Of a DNA stretch of 64,000 nt, positions 43,266-55,600 are shown piece by piece. A model generated the notes under the pieces. The model ran no database searches. It had not been told where the DNA came from and saw only the letters and a list, made by a program, of their open reading frames with translations. Both the position numbers and the translations under genes were made by a program. Source of the stretch: Nectonema munidae (Eukaryota; Nematomorpha; Nectonematoida; Nectonematidae); the NCBI GenBank assembly GCA_030549495.1, contig JAUIRK010000885.1, positions 1,398,411 through 1,462,410 of the forward strand, written 5' to 3'. Positions within the stretch are counted from its first letter, which is position 1. Each line of letters starts with the position of its first letter.

Positions 43266-45715
43266 CCCTTGCATCTTAAAACAGTCGGATCTAAGTTTCC
43301 TAACCGAGAGAGAATATTACCAGCCCTTCTATTCAATAGATCTATGCTCCCCAATAATTGCTTTATTTTATTTATTCAAAATTTTCATTTAAATTTATAT
43401 ACAACAAGCCTTTTTGCTCTAACATTAAATTATGTTTTATCCATTACACAATGTACATAGACAAAATCTTTCGGTAGAAATCATATTTAAACATCATATA
43501 TTCCATTATTTTTTCACAAATTTAAAGTGTAATTTTAATCCAAGATACTTCTTTTTCTACGTTTCCTTATAATTATTACCTTTGCTATAAATTGTATCCA
43601 CTAACTCTCTTCATCTAACGTTAATACGAAAATTTTATTCATCTAAAATTACTTAAATTTATATACTCTTAACTCTTATTTTCCCAACTTTATAGGTTCC
43701 TTGGGCTGTTTTCAATCTTTTCTTTCAAAATTTTAATTCACCTGAAAAATTTATTGAAATGGCACAAAAATATAAAAACATTAAATAGAACAATTTATAC
43801 AAACATATTTCAAATGATTTTTGCATGCAAAGTAGTCACAAATAGAGCATTTCAGAGATATTTTATTTTTTGTGTTTATGCAAAGATGACATCTTGCTTT
43901 TTTTGTCCCATGAAAAATTTCTTCTTCAACTTCTTGATTATTTCTTTTTTTATTTTAAGTACCAAATTTTTGCTTGATAAAGTTCTAGGCAGTTTTGGCC
44001 TTGCCCTAATCAGTGGTTCTATAAGTTTTTTTCCTAGTATAACCAAATATTTTCGCCTGACATCACAACAATTTTTGTTTTTTTATGAAAAACTTTTGAC
44101 AAAATAAAACTATTAAGTGCGGAAATATCAATTATGTTACTAAAAACCACAATGGGCCAGCGCTTTGTTTTTCTTTTGACTGAATAATTTGATACCATTT
44201 GATCAACTACATCAACAGCAACTTTTTTTGTTGTAATGTATAATCACTTCTGGTTTTTTTGCTTCAGAGTCGTCGATTCTTTTAGATTTATGAAAATAAA
44301 ATAAAAGGAAGACGTTTTTTTTTTCTGCATATACGAAACAAGCATGTTTTCTTCGGTGAACAAGAACACAGAAGAAAATACATGGCGCTTTTTTATATCA
44401 AGTATTGCTGGTGGTATAAACTTTTTGTTTTTACGAACTGTACCAAGCAAAGTCATTTTTCTCTCTTTTAAGAGTCTTTTAGACAGGTTCAAAAATGTAA
44501 AAAAATTGTCACACGTCACGTTGTGACCCTTTAGTCCTTTTGTCATATCCATCACAACACGCTCTTCTTGATTTTTTTCAGCTGCATTTCCAGGTTGCTT
44601 TCCCAAATATGGCTGGATGTTCCATACGTAAAAACTCTCAACATCTGCTAAAATCCAAAACTTTAATCCATATTTATCTCGTTTGGTAGGAATGTACTGT
44701 CTAAAAAGACAATTTCTCCTGAAGCCTCTGAGCTGCTCATCTACTGTTACTTGAAAATCAGGATTGAAAAGTTTTGGTAGAATAGCAACCCATTCATCCC
44801 AAATTTCTTGAATTGGAGCAAACTTGTTTTTTTCTCTTCTATTTTCCCTTGTTTTTTTGTCATCAAATCGTAAAACTCTTGAAATCATTTTGAAGTTTTT
44901 CAGAGACATTGTAGCTCTAAAAATACTTCTACCAATATCATCATCCCATAAGCTGGTAGTGGACTCGTTTTTGGATTTGAAAACTCCAGCAAGAATCAAC
45001 AGACCTAAATAAGCTTCAAACTTTACGGTATCAAGCTCCACCCAGCTATCACCCATCACAACTTTGTCTTCAATGTTAGTCCACTTCATTATTGTATTCA
45101 AAATTTTTGGTGGAAAAAATTGAACAAAAGCTGTGTACTCATCTTCTATCCTTGAGCAAGCATAACTTGTTGGACCTGCTTTATTGATATGCTATTATAA
45201 CACCTTTCTTTACTTGAATAATTAAAATCGTCATGATAACATTTTGTCTCCCCATCTTTCGAAAGACAATACTCATGAGTTTCCTCATCTTCTAAATTAG
45301 AAAGCATTCCATCGGAAAAATCACTATAACATTCTTCAGTCTTACATAATGAAACATGATCTTCTACCTCAGAAAACTCGCTAATGGAAGGGGAAGAGTC
45401 GCTGTACATGCCTTTATAAAAAAATGTAACAATTTAGTACTAAAAAAAATAAAAAAAACTTAAATTATGAAAGGAAAAAATTAATTACTCTAATTTTTTC
45501 TTGCTTGGACTCTTTTGAACCCAAGGATCTCAAATGTATAAAAAAATATATCCTAATAAGTTAAACATTTTATTGTGTTTTAAAAATTATTTTGTGATTT
45601 TTATATTATATGTAACCAATACTAAAAACTTACGGCTATGATAATTTTGAAATTTTTAATAAAAGATAATTTTTTTAAAAATTAGATTTAAATGAGCCCT
45701 AGGATCTTATAAGGG
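43266..45715 (-). mobile_element. piggyBac-2 transposon
   Basis: Flanked by TTAA at 43262-43265 and 45716-45719. The left end is CCCTTGCATCTTA and the right end, read inward, CCCTTATAAGATCC. The 2450-bp length is usual for an autonomous piggyBac. It belongs to a different subfamily from piggyBac-1 (PGBD4-like rather than PGBD3-like). The transposase is on the minus strand. Confidence 0.85.
43780..45409 (-). pseudogene. piggyBac transposase (PGBD4-like, frameshifted)
   Basis: It begins at ATG 45409-45407 with an acidic N-terminus (MYSDSSPSISEFSEVEDHVS). After a frame change near 45150, the main frame 45101-44244 gives 285 residues including YLGLLILAGVFKSKNEST, the first catalytic Asp (FQVTVDEQLRGFR) and the second (HNVTCDNFFTF). 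Another change near 44240 is followed by VAVDVVDQMVSNYSVKRKTK, which carries the third acidic site, then RWPIVVFSNIIDISALN. At ~43900-43790 the C-terminal Cys/His domain is readable (RCHLCINTKNK, KCSICDYFACKNH, CINC). Three or so frame changes and otherwise good conservation point to fairly recent inactivation. Confidence 0.88.
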
Positions 45716-45719
45716 TTAA

Positions 45720-46600
45720 TAATTATTATTTTAAATTTGTAACTCTAAGATATAATATTCCTGCTTTTCTTCCAATTAACAAATCATATTTTCTCAATGA
45801 ATAAGCATTAAAACCTTATAATCATAAACATAATCAAATCTGGTATAACTATATAAAAGATATTTTAAAATCTAAAGCCTTCCTAAATGAAATTCAATCA
45901 GTCTTTTAAAAGTATGAGATACAATCTGCTGGAGTGCATCTCAATGAACATTTTACTTCCCTTGACCTTTTTTCTTTCTTCTCAACTTCTGTTGGAGTCA
46001 TCCCGATGAAGATCCATCTTCCTTTGATCTCTTTCAGAAAGGAATTTATGCGATGCTACTTTTGATCGATACACTATTCAATGCTTATCTTTTTTTGCAA
46101 TTTTTATTAATAAATTTATTATTATTATTATTATATTAATTTTTATTTTTAATTTATTAAGTAATGCACAGTACATAGTTTCTTTTTCAACACCCTTGCA
46201 TGTACATTGTACATGCTTAGTCTACCACTTTCTTTTAACACCTTTAATATACATTGCATTACATAAAGAGATAAATAGGATAAACAGTGGAGTAGCGCAC
46301 ATTTAAAAAAACAAACAAAATTTTCATTTAAAAATTTGAAGTCTCTTGTATATTTTCAAAAAATTTATAATATTCGATTATTATCTGGCTAAATTAGTAG
46401 AAAATATTTATTTAGATATTTAACATTGATACATAACTTGAAAGACGCCAGCATATTCCCTTTACCAGGGGAATAATTATTCTGAGTGATTTTTGAGATA
46501 TTAAATTTTGATGAATTTTTCTTTAGAACTAACATTTCTATTTAGAACATCAATTTTGATACTTTTAAAATAATTTTTTAATTTACAAAGTCATTTTTAA
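45720..46600. other. Region 5' of ETFB
   Basis: AT-rich; probably contains the ETFB promoter and 5' leader. No TATA box or other element can be named with confidence. An in-frame TAA (46566-46568) precedes the ETFB start. Confidence 0.4.
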
Positions 46601-46601
46601 A

Positions 46602-46655
46602 ATGTCTGTCAAAATTTTGGTTGGCGTTAAACGAGTTATCGATTATGCTGTCAAA
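46602..46655 (+). CDS. ETFB: ETFB exon 1 (aa 1-18)
   Basis: [18 protein letters not shown], nearly identical to the human N-terminus ([14 protein letters not shown]). Donor AAA|GTATCA. Only 18 codons long and easy to miss. Confidence 0.93.
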
Positions 46656-49600
46656 GTATCATAATAAATAATTTAATCAGAATTTATATAATTTTTTACA
46701 AATTTTAATTAAAAATTATTTAAATAAAAATTTATCGCCAAATTCTAGCTCAGAAATTGGACAGCTAAAACTCTAAAACTACCTTTTGCTTTTAGAAGAA
46801 ATATATTTTTTGTTTTAATACACATAAAAATTTTAAGTATAACAATTATAGTCGAATAAAATTGAATAAATAATATCCAGTTAGCTAAAATTTTGTTTAG
46901 CTTCAACTTTGTAATCCTAGTTTTTAAAAAAATAATGCAATCTTCAAATTTACTAGAGTTCAATTTTTTTCGAAGGTGTTCCTACAAACCTTTATAAATA
47001 TTTGCAACCAATGAACTCCGCGTGATAAACCAATTTAATCGGGTGTGTACAACGTCAATGTGTCTGGGAAAGTTTTAATGAAAAGAAAATAAATCGTAAT
47101 CCATGTTAAAAAAGAAAAATTGCTGATCTCTTTCATCTTGAATAAAATACAACTATATATAGGTTTCAACAAGGATTCTACTCGTTTATATAGCTTGTAC
47201 AGATTCTTTTGTTTGAACCTCATTACAGAAAAATCGGGTTGAAATTTACTAATCTTATTGACAAACATCGAGCGGAACAAGTCGGATCGCATCACGGTGG
47301 CTCACTTAATAATTAGAGGTAGAGAGTAGGCTAAAATTTACAATAAACTGTATAATGATTGCAACAGTAAGACTACGGTCGCCTTGAGTTCGACTCCGAC
47401 TCTCCAACCCTGGTAGTTGTTTCATTTGGGGGAGGGATTCTTGTCCGAAGTTTTCGTTATGAAAGGGATCTGTGGACATAAAATTGGAAACCGTTGTACT
47501 AGATTGTTTATGGGCCAATTATCTGCTCAAACTCTTACTGTAACAAATAACCATGTAAACAGCGAAAAGTTTTTTTTTTCTGAATATCTAAATCCAAATA
47601 AGGCCACTTAGATCATTTATAAAAAAGACTATTTTTATACAATATATGTTATAGACAGGGGCGCACATCCTCAAAATTATTGGTGGGCAAAATTTTTTTG
47701 TTGCAATTTTCAAAATTAGTGGTCTGGAAATACCACGAGAGACTAAATATTCAAGCAATCCTTTAAAATAGAGTGTATTCAGGGCATACCTAAAGTCCTA
47801 AATTTATAAGACTACTTTATATTTTTTTTACAAAATTGGTGAATTTAAATACTATACTTTCAGCGAAAATATTTTAATTAAGTTTGCAGAATATAGACTA
47901 GTTTAAAAAAATCCAAAATTGTTAGGGGGTGGAATAGGCTTTTCATTTGAAAAATGAAGTAGTCTACCAGGCACATTTCAGGAATTGATGAAAGGATATT
48001 TGATTCATAGAGAAAACAAATAACTGAAGGTTAGATAGTTTTATGAGTGAATTTAGTCTAAAGGCAAAGAGTCTACTAGACACCCTGCGATTGTTTATAT
48101 GAAAAAATGTAATTGATTCAGGGGCAAGGGTATAAAATGAAGTTATAATTGTGCAAACAAAAAATTAAGATCGCATTATTTCATTTTACTCAGCATCATT
48201 CAAAAATAGTTTAAAAGCTAAATTGATACAAGCTACAAAAAGTAAAATAACTTTTAACATTTTGCAATGATTTGCCTTTTATAATAACTTTTAAGAAAAA
48301 AAAGTCTATCAGAAAAAGTTATAGAGCTTCAACAAAAACTAAAAAAATTTTACAGCATAGCTTAAATTTTTTGAAAACTAATTTGACGTATCCCCTACAG
48401 CATGCTCTATGTTTGGCATGGCAGGTTGGTTAAGATGATGGACTCAGCACGGAAGCCTCTGGATTCGATTCTTCATCGATACGAATTTGTTCAGTTTGAC
48501 ATAACCGGTACATCAGTACCTTGTCAATGAAAATAAACCCGCTGCACCTTACCTTTTACTCAAAATTGAAAAATTTGCTACATAATTAACATAAGAGAAA
48601 AGAAACAAAATAAACTAATAAAGCAATTTTCACTATTTTAAAATGGAACCGTCTGTTCTCAGAATAATTTCAAAATAATAGGAGGCATAAAGAAAGGTCG
48701 ACAGATATTTCGCCCCATAAACAATTTGCCCCCCCCCCCCCCCCCCTGGACAAATTGTCTCATAGGCTATTTGTTTCATCCATCTTTGCTTATTATATGT
48801 GTAAAATTATTAAAAAATTTTATATTCTTGTTTATTTTATCTCTATTAAATTATTTCAAATTAATCATTTTATCTCTTAATTTTTTAGAATTGTCCATGA
48901 GACAAAATGTCATGAAAAAACGGGGCGAATTGTCCATGAAACAAAATGTCTTATGAAAATAATCAGGCGAACTGTCTTATGAAAATAATGGGGCAAAATG
49001 TCCGAGGACCAAACTAACATAAATCAAAGTATACGAGAAAGAAAATCATTACGTTTTTTTGAATATTTCTGTCTACAAATAAAATTCTAAAAGCGTCATA
49101 AATAGATCAAGTACATTTTTAACAACGGAAACATTTTGTTTCGATATTATATTTTTATTATAATAATCAACAAATTTTCTTAAAAAAAGTGATTTGATTA
49201 TGTACAGTGCTACTTATAAAATTTAACAATCGAACATTATAAAAAATATCTCTGCCCAAATATTAAGGAAATAGAGTATTCTTGCTTTTAAACTGAATAG
49301 ATAGTCAAAATATTCATTCCCAAAAAAAATATATATTTTGTATTCCATCCGGTGAATACATTGATAAAATATGCACTAATATGATTATGGCAGGGGCGCA
49401 CATCCGGGGGGCGAGATTTTAAAATATTTCTTGACTTTAAAAAATTAAAGTTTTCAAATGTTACAAAATGTAACAAACGTAGTGATAAAGATTAAGTGAC
49501 TTTTGTTCGAAAAAAATTTAACAATATTTATTGATATAAAATTGTAACGATTGAAAACTATTTTAATTTAACTCTAAATGCACATTAGACAGAAGCAGTG

Positions 49601-52600
49601 GTGTAGCCAAAAAAAGTTGATAGAAGGAGCACAATTTAAAAATAAAAAACTTGCGCAACATTATTTACTTTCTTTTTATACTTTCTTGATCCTTTCATTG
49701 GAGAAATTTTTAAAAACTGATATCGCATAAGATGCATGGGGGCACCATACGGTACATAGAAGTGTGGGCACGGCCCCTCATGCCCCAGCCTAGCTACGTC
49801 ACTGGAGAGAAGAGAGCTAAATGAGATATGAGAGCAACAAGAGAAGAGGGCTTGAGTGAAAGAAGAGAGCTTGAGTGAATGATTGAGTTTTAGCAGAGAA
49901 AAACAGAGGAGACAGAAATAGAATCACTGTGACAGAAGATAAGAAAATCTAGTGGATCATCAACATGTGTTTGCTCAAAAATACTATAAAGAGGAGATGC
50001 TGTGATAAACATTGCTTACTTATTGTGTGCATATTGAAGCAATGGATTATTATTATATAGCTCTCACACATCGTCTGTAAAATATGTTCGATAGGAATTT
50101 CAGAGCAGCTTGGCGTGTGATATTTGATTGATTCGAAAGTCTCCATTCTTTTATCTTTTCGAATGATCATGATCATACATGTTTTATAAACAAGCATGAA
50201 ATCTTATTTATAGAAAATTATTGGGGGGGGGGGGGGGCTAATGACGTTCATTCTTTCTTTTTTCCCTTAATTGTTTTTGCAAGAAAATGAAAGCTTCCTT
50301 TGATGTGCATCTTCAACGGCCTTCTGGTGAAATCTTTCAAAGAATTTTCTTGCAGAGGAATACATCTTTTTTTATGTGAATTTTCAAATTTTGAATAATT
50401 ATTATCTATGTCCATCTTTTTTTATTTTTTTCTATCACTTGGAACTTTTTTATGTGATATAATTGCTATGAAATTATCTTTTCAGAAATTTGAAAAAGTT
50501 GGTTAAAAAATTATATTAATTCTAAAACAAATATTTATTTAAAATATTATAAAATAATAATAATAACTTACTTTTTTCTTAACAAAAAATCATATACTAA
50601 AAACCATTGAAAGAAGCAAACTAAAAATTAATCACAGACAGTTATGCGTGCATTTTTTAAGAGACAAATCAATTAAAGCGTTTTTTTTGCTTTTCAATAA
50701 AATAGTTCATCGAACTACAGTGTAGGAAAATGTTTTTTTGAAAAAATGAAGTTATAATCCTAATGTGATATACACTGAACAAAATTGAAATTTGTATTAG
50801 ATGTGCTAAATTTTATTGTTGGATTTTAAATGTTTTTATTATATTTGATATGTTTAAAATATTAAAATGTGCTAATTATGATTAATAAATATTGAAAGTA
50901 TTCATGCATTGTGAGCATAGTTTTTTGTTTTGTCTTACATGTGAAAACCAAATGCATTTTTAAAAGTATTTGTAGGTGAAATACTCCCAAATGCTGACTT
51001 GTAAAAAAGGAAATTTATTTATAATTAAACAAAATTTATCCGTTTTAAACATTACAGAGTTGGGGTCAGAGATTTTTAAGGAGACGGAGTTTAAAGTGTG
51101 GATCTCATGGGGAAACTTATTATGGAGGCGTGAGTAAGGTTGGTTAGATACTCGTTTCGATAACTCAAACTCTTGGGTTCGAGTGGAATGACGATCACTC
51201 TTTCTTTTTTCCCTTAATTGTTTTTGCAAGAAAATGAAAGCTTCCTTTGATGTGCATCTTCAACGGCCTTCTGGTGAAATCTTTCAAAGAATTTTCTTGC
51301 AGAGGAATACATCTTTTTTTATGTGAATTTTCAAATTTTGAATAATTATTATCTATGTCCATCTTTTTTTATTTTTTTCTATCACTTGGAACTTTTTTAT
51401 GTGATATAATTGCTATGAAATTATCTTTTCAGAAATTTGAAAAAGTTGGTTAAAAAATTATATTAATTCTAAAACAAATATTTATTTAAAATATTATAAA
51501 ATAATAATAATAACTTACTTTTTTCTTAACAAAAAATCATATACTAAAAACCATTGAAAGAAGCAAACTAAAAATTAATCACAGACAGTTATGCGTGCAT
51601 TTTTTAAGAGACAAATCAATTAAAGCGCTTTTTTTGCTTTTCAATAAAATAGTTCATCGAACTACAGTGTAGGAAAATGTTTTTTTGAAAAAATGAAGTT
51701 ATAATCCTAATGTGATATACACTGAACAAAATTGAAATTTGTATTAGATGTGCTAAATTTTATTGTTGGATTTTAAATGTTTTTATTATATTTGATATGT
51801 TTAAAATATTAAAATGTGCTAATTATGATTAATAAATATTGAAAAGTATTCATGCTTTGTGAGCATAGTTTTTTGTTTTGTCTTACATGTGAAAACCAAA
51901 TGCATTTTTAAAAGTATTTGTAGGTGAAATACTCCCAAATGCTGACTTGTAAAAAAGGAAATTTATTTATAATTAAACAAAATTTATCCGTTTTAAACAT
52001 TACAGAGTTGGGGTCAGAGATTTTTAAGGAGACGGAGTTTAAAGTGTGCATCTCATGGGGAAACTTATTATGGAGGCGTGAGTAAGGTTGGTTAGATACT
52101 GGTTTCGATAACTCAAACTCTTGGGTTCGATCCCGCATCATGCCTCCTTTCTTCATAGTTCGATACAGGTGGCGCAATTTAGCCTTCTCGATGAAAACAC
52201 CCCACGGTACCTTTACTTTTGCTTGCTTCTTTTTTAATATAACAATCGCTACTGATGCTGCAACACAAAGCTCGAATCCTCATCTTGTTACAACATTATA
52301 ATATACCGTTACAGCAACCAGCCTGGTTTTATCAATCCAAAATTTATATATAATTCCCTTTTTTTGTATGTAGATTCGAGTTAAGTCTGATAAAAGTTCT
52401 GTGATCACACAGGGTGTTAAGCATAGTATGAATCCATTTTGTGAAATTGCACTTGAAGAAGCTATTCGACTCAAAGAAAAAAAAATTGCGTCAGAAGTTG
52501 TAGCTGTTGCTTGTGGCCCTTCTAAATTCCAGGTACTTATTTTTTCACTGTCTTTCAACAATAATTTATCGGCATAATACGTTATGCAACGGCATTTTTA

Positions 52601-55600
52601 TGTGTGTTTTAGATAAAGTATAAGTTTACACGTTAGCTGATCTAATAATAATTGGTTAATTTAATTATTATTTGGTATAATCGATTAGTTTAGAAAAGCC
52701 ATGGAGTCGCAACTTTTTGAAAAGCCTTTTTTTTTGGAAGTTAAATTCATTATACATAACATATCTAATGCTTGTTTTCTTTAAAGTAAAAATACGTTTT
52801 GCTTTTATTTTACCGCAAACTTTTAATATTGCTTTATTTTTGTCCATGCTAACGTTTATGTTGAGCTGGTATAAAACCCTATGGAATTTCTAACTACAAA
52901 AATTTTGGCTTTCCTAGTGTTAAAGCGAGTTAAAAAAAAAGTTTTAGTTTTCCTAGTCTTAAAACGACTTCTTTAACCTTAAACCTTTTTATATCGAGGA
53001 AAAAAGTTTTTTGGATCGAAATGGTAGTACCATTCATAACACGGCGTACACATGTTATTTTTTTGCTTTTCTATCTAAGAACCAACTCACACAAAATTAA
53101 ATACATGATATGAATTCCGTAGGCTCAATCAATTTGACAATTGTTTATTCATCTTTCTCTTCAAGGAGACTTTAAGAACGGCCCTGGCTTTTGGTGCAGA
53201 CCGTGCAGTACACGTTGAAGTTGACGAAAAAGACTTTGAATGCTTGCAGCCTCTACACGTCTCCAAAATTTTGTCCAAAATTATTTCTATAGAGAAGCCT
53301 GACATCGTTATTCTTGGCAAGCAAGTAAGATATCTTTTTAGCATTGTTTACTCCGTCAATCAATTGATGCTATGAAGCCGCTACGAGTTTAATCCATTTC
53401 ATTCCTGAAGAAGAAGAAGACGGGATTATGGCATTTGATATGAAAGCTCGACCCTTTTAGGGCAAGTGTGACATCGGTGTCCCAAGAAATTAAAATTGTC
53501 TGCTTTAAATATATAAAATTCGATTGAAAAAGAAAGCAGGCGATTATTTTTCGAAATTCTGGTCCTCAAACGGTTAAAAATGAAAAAGTCGTCTCAGTGA
53601 GTTGAGACTGAGGATGCGCTCACATGGGCTAACACTAGAAGAACGGTGCGCGGGAATTAAGACATTTTCATTCTAAAATAGTCAATATATCAATTGATTT
53701 GTCATAGGTGATTGGTTTAAGAAATATAATGAATACTAATTACAAAGACTAACTGCGTCAATTGACGTATTTGATTTATAATCCCTTTTTTCTTTTCATT
53801 TTTTCAGTCTATAATAAACTTATTTTGTTAATAAAATTAACTTTTATGCAAACGATTTATTTTTGAAAACAAATGTTAAAAAAGGGTAAAGCCCGAAGGC
53901 TCAACATTCCTAGAAAGTCTAACTCCATCAAAAGTATGACTTAGTTTTAGCCTATTCATCCCTCTACATGTACTAATTTGTATTCTGTAATAGGATATAA
54001 TTTCAAATTACAAAATCTGCCATACCCCTTTTCAAATAAATAAAAAGGTTAGTGTAAAGTGCTTATTTTAATAAATTTCAATAAGATGACGGATTTCTTC
54101 TTTTCTTACTGATTTCTATCTCATTTAAATATAGGAGTCTTTTTCTTCATCCTTAAGATTTGTGAGCTTTTGGTTTTTTAAATAATTCTAATCTATAAGT
54201 TAGTGCAAAGAACGTTATTATTCATAAATATGCTTTTTGAATAAAAGTCAAAAAAAAATTTAGATTTAAAAAACTTATTAACACAAGATAAACTATTAAT
54301 AAAGATGAAGTTATCATTCGGTGTTTTCACCGAGAAGGCACACTTGTACAGCTTGTGTGGAATTATGGGTAAAGAAGGTTTGACGCTAAACTCGAAACAA
54401 AGACAACGCAGAACCAAATCTAGACATATCTCTCTTATCGATGCTCTGATTAGTGATGCTTGAAAATCAGTGCTTCTTAACCAAGTGTTCGCCGAGTTTT
54501 TTTAAATGGACCCGCAATGATTTTATAAGGACCCCTTCTTTTTATATTTATACTTTATAGCTATATTATATTTTAAATTCGTGATAGTTATGAGATTTTA
54601 CTGCAATTATATTAACCTCACATTTAAAAGGTTTCGAAGTTATTTCATATCGGTATTGTATATAAATAATGATATTACTGATTTTATTTTAATGAAAAGC
54701 GTGCAATTTTAAATCTAAAATAGCGTAAAAAATTATAATAAGGGTGTCCATTTTTGAATAGTATTTTACGTCGCTGCAATAAAAAGGTTAAGAACCACTT
54801 AATCATTAATGTTGCTAAATCTTGGCATAAAATGATTAATATTTATTATTAAAGTATAAAGGGGCCTGCTGTTTTCTTTAACTAAAATGAGGCCGTACAC
54901 AGAAAAAGTTTGGAAACCGCTGTTATAGAGATCCAATGCCATGCACATTTACACTTCTCATCCACTTCCATTACTGAAATGTATATTTAAAATTTTGTAA
55001 ATTCTTTATTTATAGACAAATTTTCAATCACATTTACCTTTCTTTCCTTCTAAACTAACTGATAACGATGATAGCCTTGCTTTCAAGAATTAATAACAAA
55101 TAAAAATAAGATACTTTTTGGTATCCAAGCCCCAAACATTCATTCACCCTCCCTTTAAATGATTCCTCATAATTTCGTTGGCTCTACCCAAGATATTTTC
55201 GAAGATACGATCATTACTTCAAAGCATCAATTATTTTGCTACATGCTTACGTTTATCTTCCTGTAGGCGATTGACGATGACTGCAACCAGACTGGGCAAT
55301 TGTTGGCAGGCATTTTAGACTGGCCACAAGTAAGGCGTTGACGCGTGTCTCACTCCTTCGCTAATGCCTCATTTTTCGTTCCTTCTCAGGGCACTTTTGC
55401 GTCGAAGATTTCGCTTGAGGGGAATGGAGCGCGCAGAGTTCTGGTCACGAGAGAAGTTGACGGTGGCCTAGAAGACATTTCCCTCTCTCTTCCCGCCATT
55501 CTCACCGCGGATCTCCGCTTGAACGAGCCTCGTTACGCAACCTTGCCCAACATCATGGTACCTGTCCTCTCAATATTTCCTCCCTTCCTCCTATTTCAAA

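Larger units (their letters stand above)
47656..50240 (-). mobile_element. hAT family 'CAGGGGCG', copy B, in ETFB intron 1
   Basis: Inverted relative to copy A. The end at 47656 (CAGGGGCGCACATCC then TCAAAATTATTGG) equals the right end of A. The other side stops in a G run (50223-50237) where A has its C/G-rich left end, so ~80 bp of the terminus is missing. Contents match A except that the Buster hAT and the Mutator MITE are absent (empty sites near 48393 and 47900). An extra fragment with a CAGGGGCGCACATCCGGGG end appears at 49391-49415. Confidence 0.88.

Noticed and set aside
50960-51229. Repeated ~89-codon frame, also at 51908-52177 (minus)
   Set aside because: Produced by the 947-bp duplication; includes SINE sequence and has no recognised similarity.
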